Below, piece after piece: positions 63,418 to 64,000 of a stretch of 64,000 nucleotides of DNA. Below the pieces are notes generated by a model. It saw only the letters and a list, made by a program, of their open reading frames with translations, ran no database searches and was not told the origin of the DNA. Position 1 is the stretch's first letter, and the number at the start of each line of letters is the position of its first letter. The translations under genes were made by a program, and so were the position numbers. Source of the DNA: Dethiosulfatarculus sandiegensis (GTDB lineage: Bacteria; Desulfobacterota; Desulfarculia; Desulfarculales; Desulfarculaceae); NCBI RefSeq assembly GCF_000931935.2, contig NZ_AZAC01000005.1:17756-81755 (forward strand), written 5' to 3'.

Positions 63418-64000
63418 TTATTCTACTACGCCGCTTTCGGCGTCTTGTGTCAATTTTTGAGCCTCTTCCTTGATGGCCTTGATCTCTTTTTCCACTTGCT
63501 CAGCCACCAGGGCGGGGACCATTTCCTTTACAACTTTTTCTATGGTTTGCCTGGTTATTTCCTCAACCAAAGCCGCAACCTGGGCCTGATCCAAAACAGC
63601 GGTCAAAGCCTCTTTCGGCTCAGCCGGACCGGCGGGTTCCTGAACAAGCTCAGGCTCTTTGATTTCATCCGCCATCTTGGCCACCAAAGCGTCAAGATCT
63701 CCGCCTCCGGCAAGTATGGGCTCCGCCGGTTTTTCAGCAGGCGCGGGCTCTTCGACGGGAGCCGCTTCCTCGTCCGGACCCAAGTCAGCCAAAAGCGCGT
63801 CCAGATCGTCCTGCCCAAGGTCGCCCTCAGGCTCGGCGGCCGGAGCAGCCTCGGGTGCGGCTGCTGCTTCAGCGGGAGCGGCTTCTTCGTCTGAACCCAG
63901 GTCAGCTAAAAGCGCATCCAGATCGTCCTGCCCAAGGTCGCCCTCAGGCTCGGCGGCCGGGGCAGGCTCGGGCGGGGCCGCTGCTTCAGCGGGAGCGGCT
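63418..64000 (-). CDS. Acidic repeat protein, 3' part (gene continues beyond window)
   Basis: At least 194 codons, stop at 63418-63420, 5' end outside the window. The N-terminal visible part is Ala/Pro/Glu-rich with repeats of 39 residues containing GDLGQDDLDALLADLG. The C-terminal ~100 residues are different: helical, charged and coiled-coil-like (AALVEEITRQTIEKVVKEMV, then PALVAEQVEKEIKAIKEEA), with no membrane segment. The QDDLDALLADL motif recalls the QDDIDALL element near the N-terminus of FliM/FliN-type proteins, which contacts CheY. A partner-binding role in motility or signalling is possible; no family is assigned. Confidence 0.8.
   Translation of the reverse strand, partial: AAPAEAAAPPEPAPAAEPEGDLGQDDLDALLADLGSDEEAAPAEAAAAPEAAPAAEPEGDLGQDDLDALLADLGPDEEAAPVEEPAPAEKPAEPILAGGGDLDALVAKMADEIKEPELVQEPAGPAEPKEALTAVLDQAQVAALVEEITRQTIEKVVKEMVPALVAEQVEKEIKAIKEEAQKLTQDAESGVVE
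63784..64000 (-). repeat. 117-bp tandem repeat within the acidic repeat protein
   Basis: The same 60-bp stretch recurs at 63784 and 63901, and GCTTCAGCGGGAGCGGCT at 63866 and 63983, so the period is 117 bp (39 codons). At least two copies lie in the window and the array continues past the edge. The copies differ by a few synonymous bases. Confidence 0.88.

Overview
The window has two parts: the right-hand ~31.4 kb of a Mu-like transposable prophage, and about 32.6 kb of chromosome from what is most likely a sulfate-reducing member of the Desulfobacterota (old Deltaproteobacteria). The host call rests on a canonical DsrC with both C-terminal cysteines (60031-60348) and on the density of chemotaxis and signalling genes. 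No species is claimed.

Prophage (1-31400). The window opens inside a GemA-like early gene, followed by a small HTH/Cys-motif protein and a Mor-family activator. Next come two accessory genes: a Hanks-type Ser/Thr kinase with a C-terminal zinc ribbon, and a membrane-anchored protein. The gp25-gp30 block (DUF2730, gp26-like, small terminase, large terminase, DUF935 portal, F-type head protein with a C-terminal nuclease-like domain) keeps the Mu order but lies on the minus strand. From a divergent control region at 8364-8477 with two perfect palindromes, the rest runs rightward: protease/scaffold, lambda-type decoration and capsid proteins, gp36/G/gp37/gp38-like joining proteins, sheath, tube, a frameshifted tail-assembly chaperone, a tape measure with 74-residue repeats, hub, spike, W/J/I baseplate proteins, fibres, GH108 endolysin, holin-like protein, lipoprotein, papain-like hydrolase, an adenine methylase and a small zinc-ribbon protein. 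The right end can be placed at 31400 (terminal CA, two transposase-site-like repeats 22 bp apart). It sits inside a host reading frame whose last 26 codons and terminator remain at 31402-31529.

Chromosome (31401-64000). In order: tRNA-Gly(TCC) on the minus strand, purA, a membrane PAS-PAS-GGDEF diguanylate cyclase, a small exported protein, tex, two convergent methyl-accepting chemotaxis proteins, a ~1 kb AT-rich gap, a PIN-PhoH ATPase, an OlsF-like two-domain acyltransferase (probable ornithine-lipid synthase), a 7TM-PAS protein ending in a two-CxxC motif coupled to a hybrid histidine kinase, a YdjM-like membrane protein, thyX, a large lipoprotein, enolase, a YcaO-TPR protein directly downstream of dsrC, valS, and at the edge a protein with tandem 39-residue repeats.

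How the genes work together. The phage genes form a coherent head-tail-lysis programme with accessory genes at its margins. The chromosomal genes are mostly independent core units (purine, dTMP, glycolysis, translation, RNA) separated by strong hairpin terminators, with one signalling neighbourhood (33.5-53.2 kb) and a sulfur-metabolism pair (dsrC and the YcaO protein).
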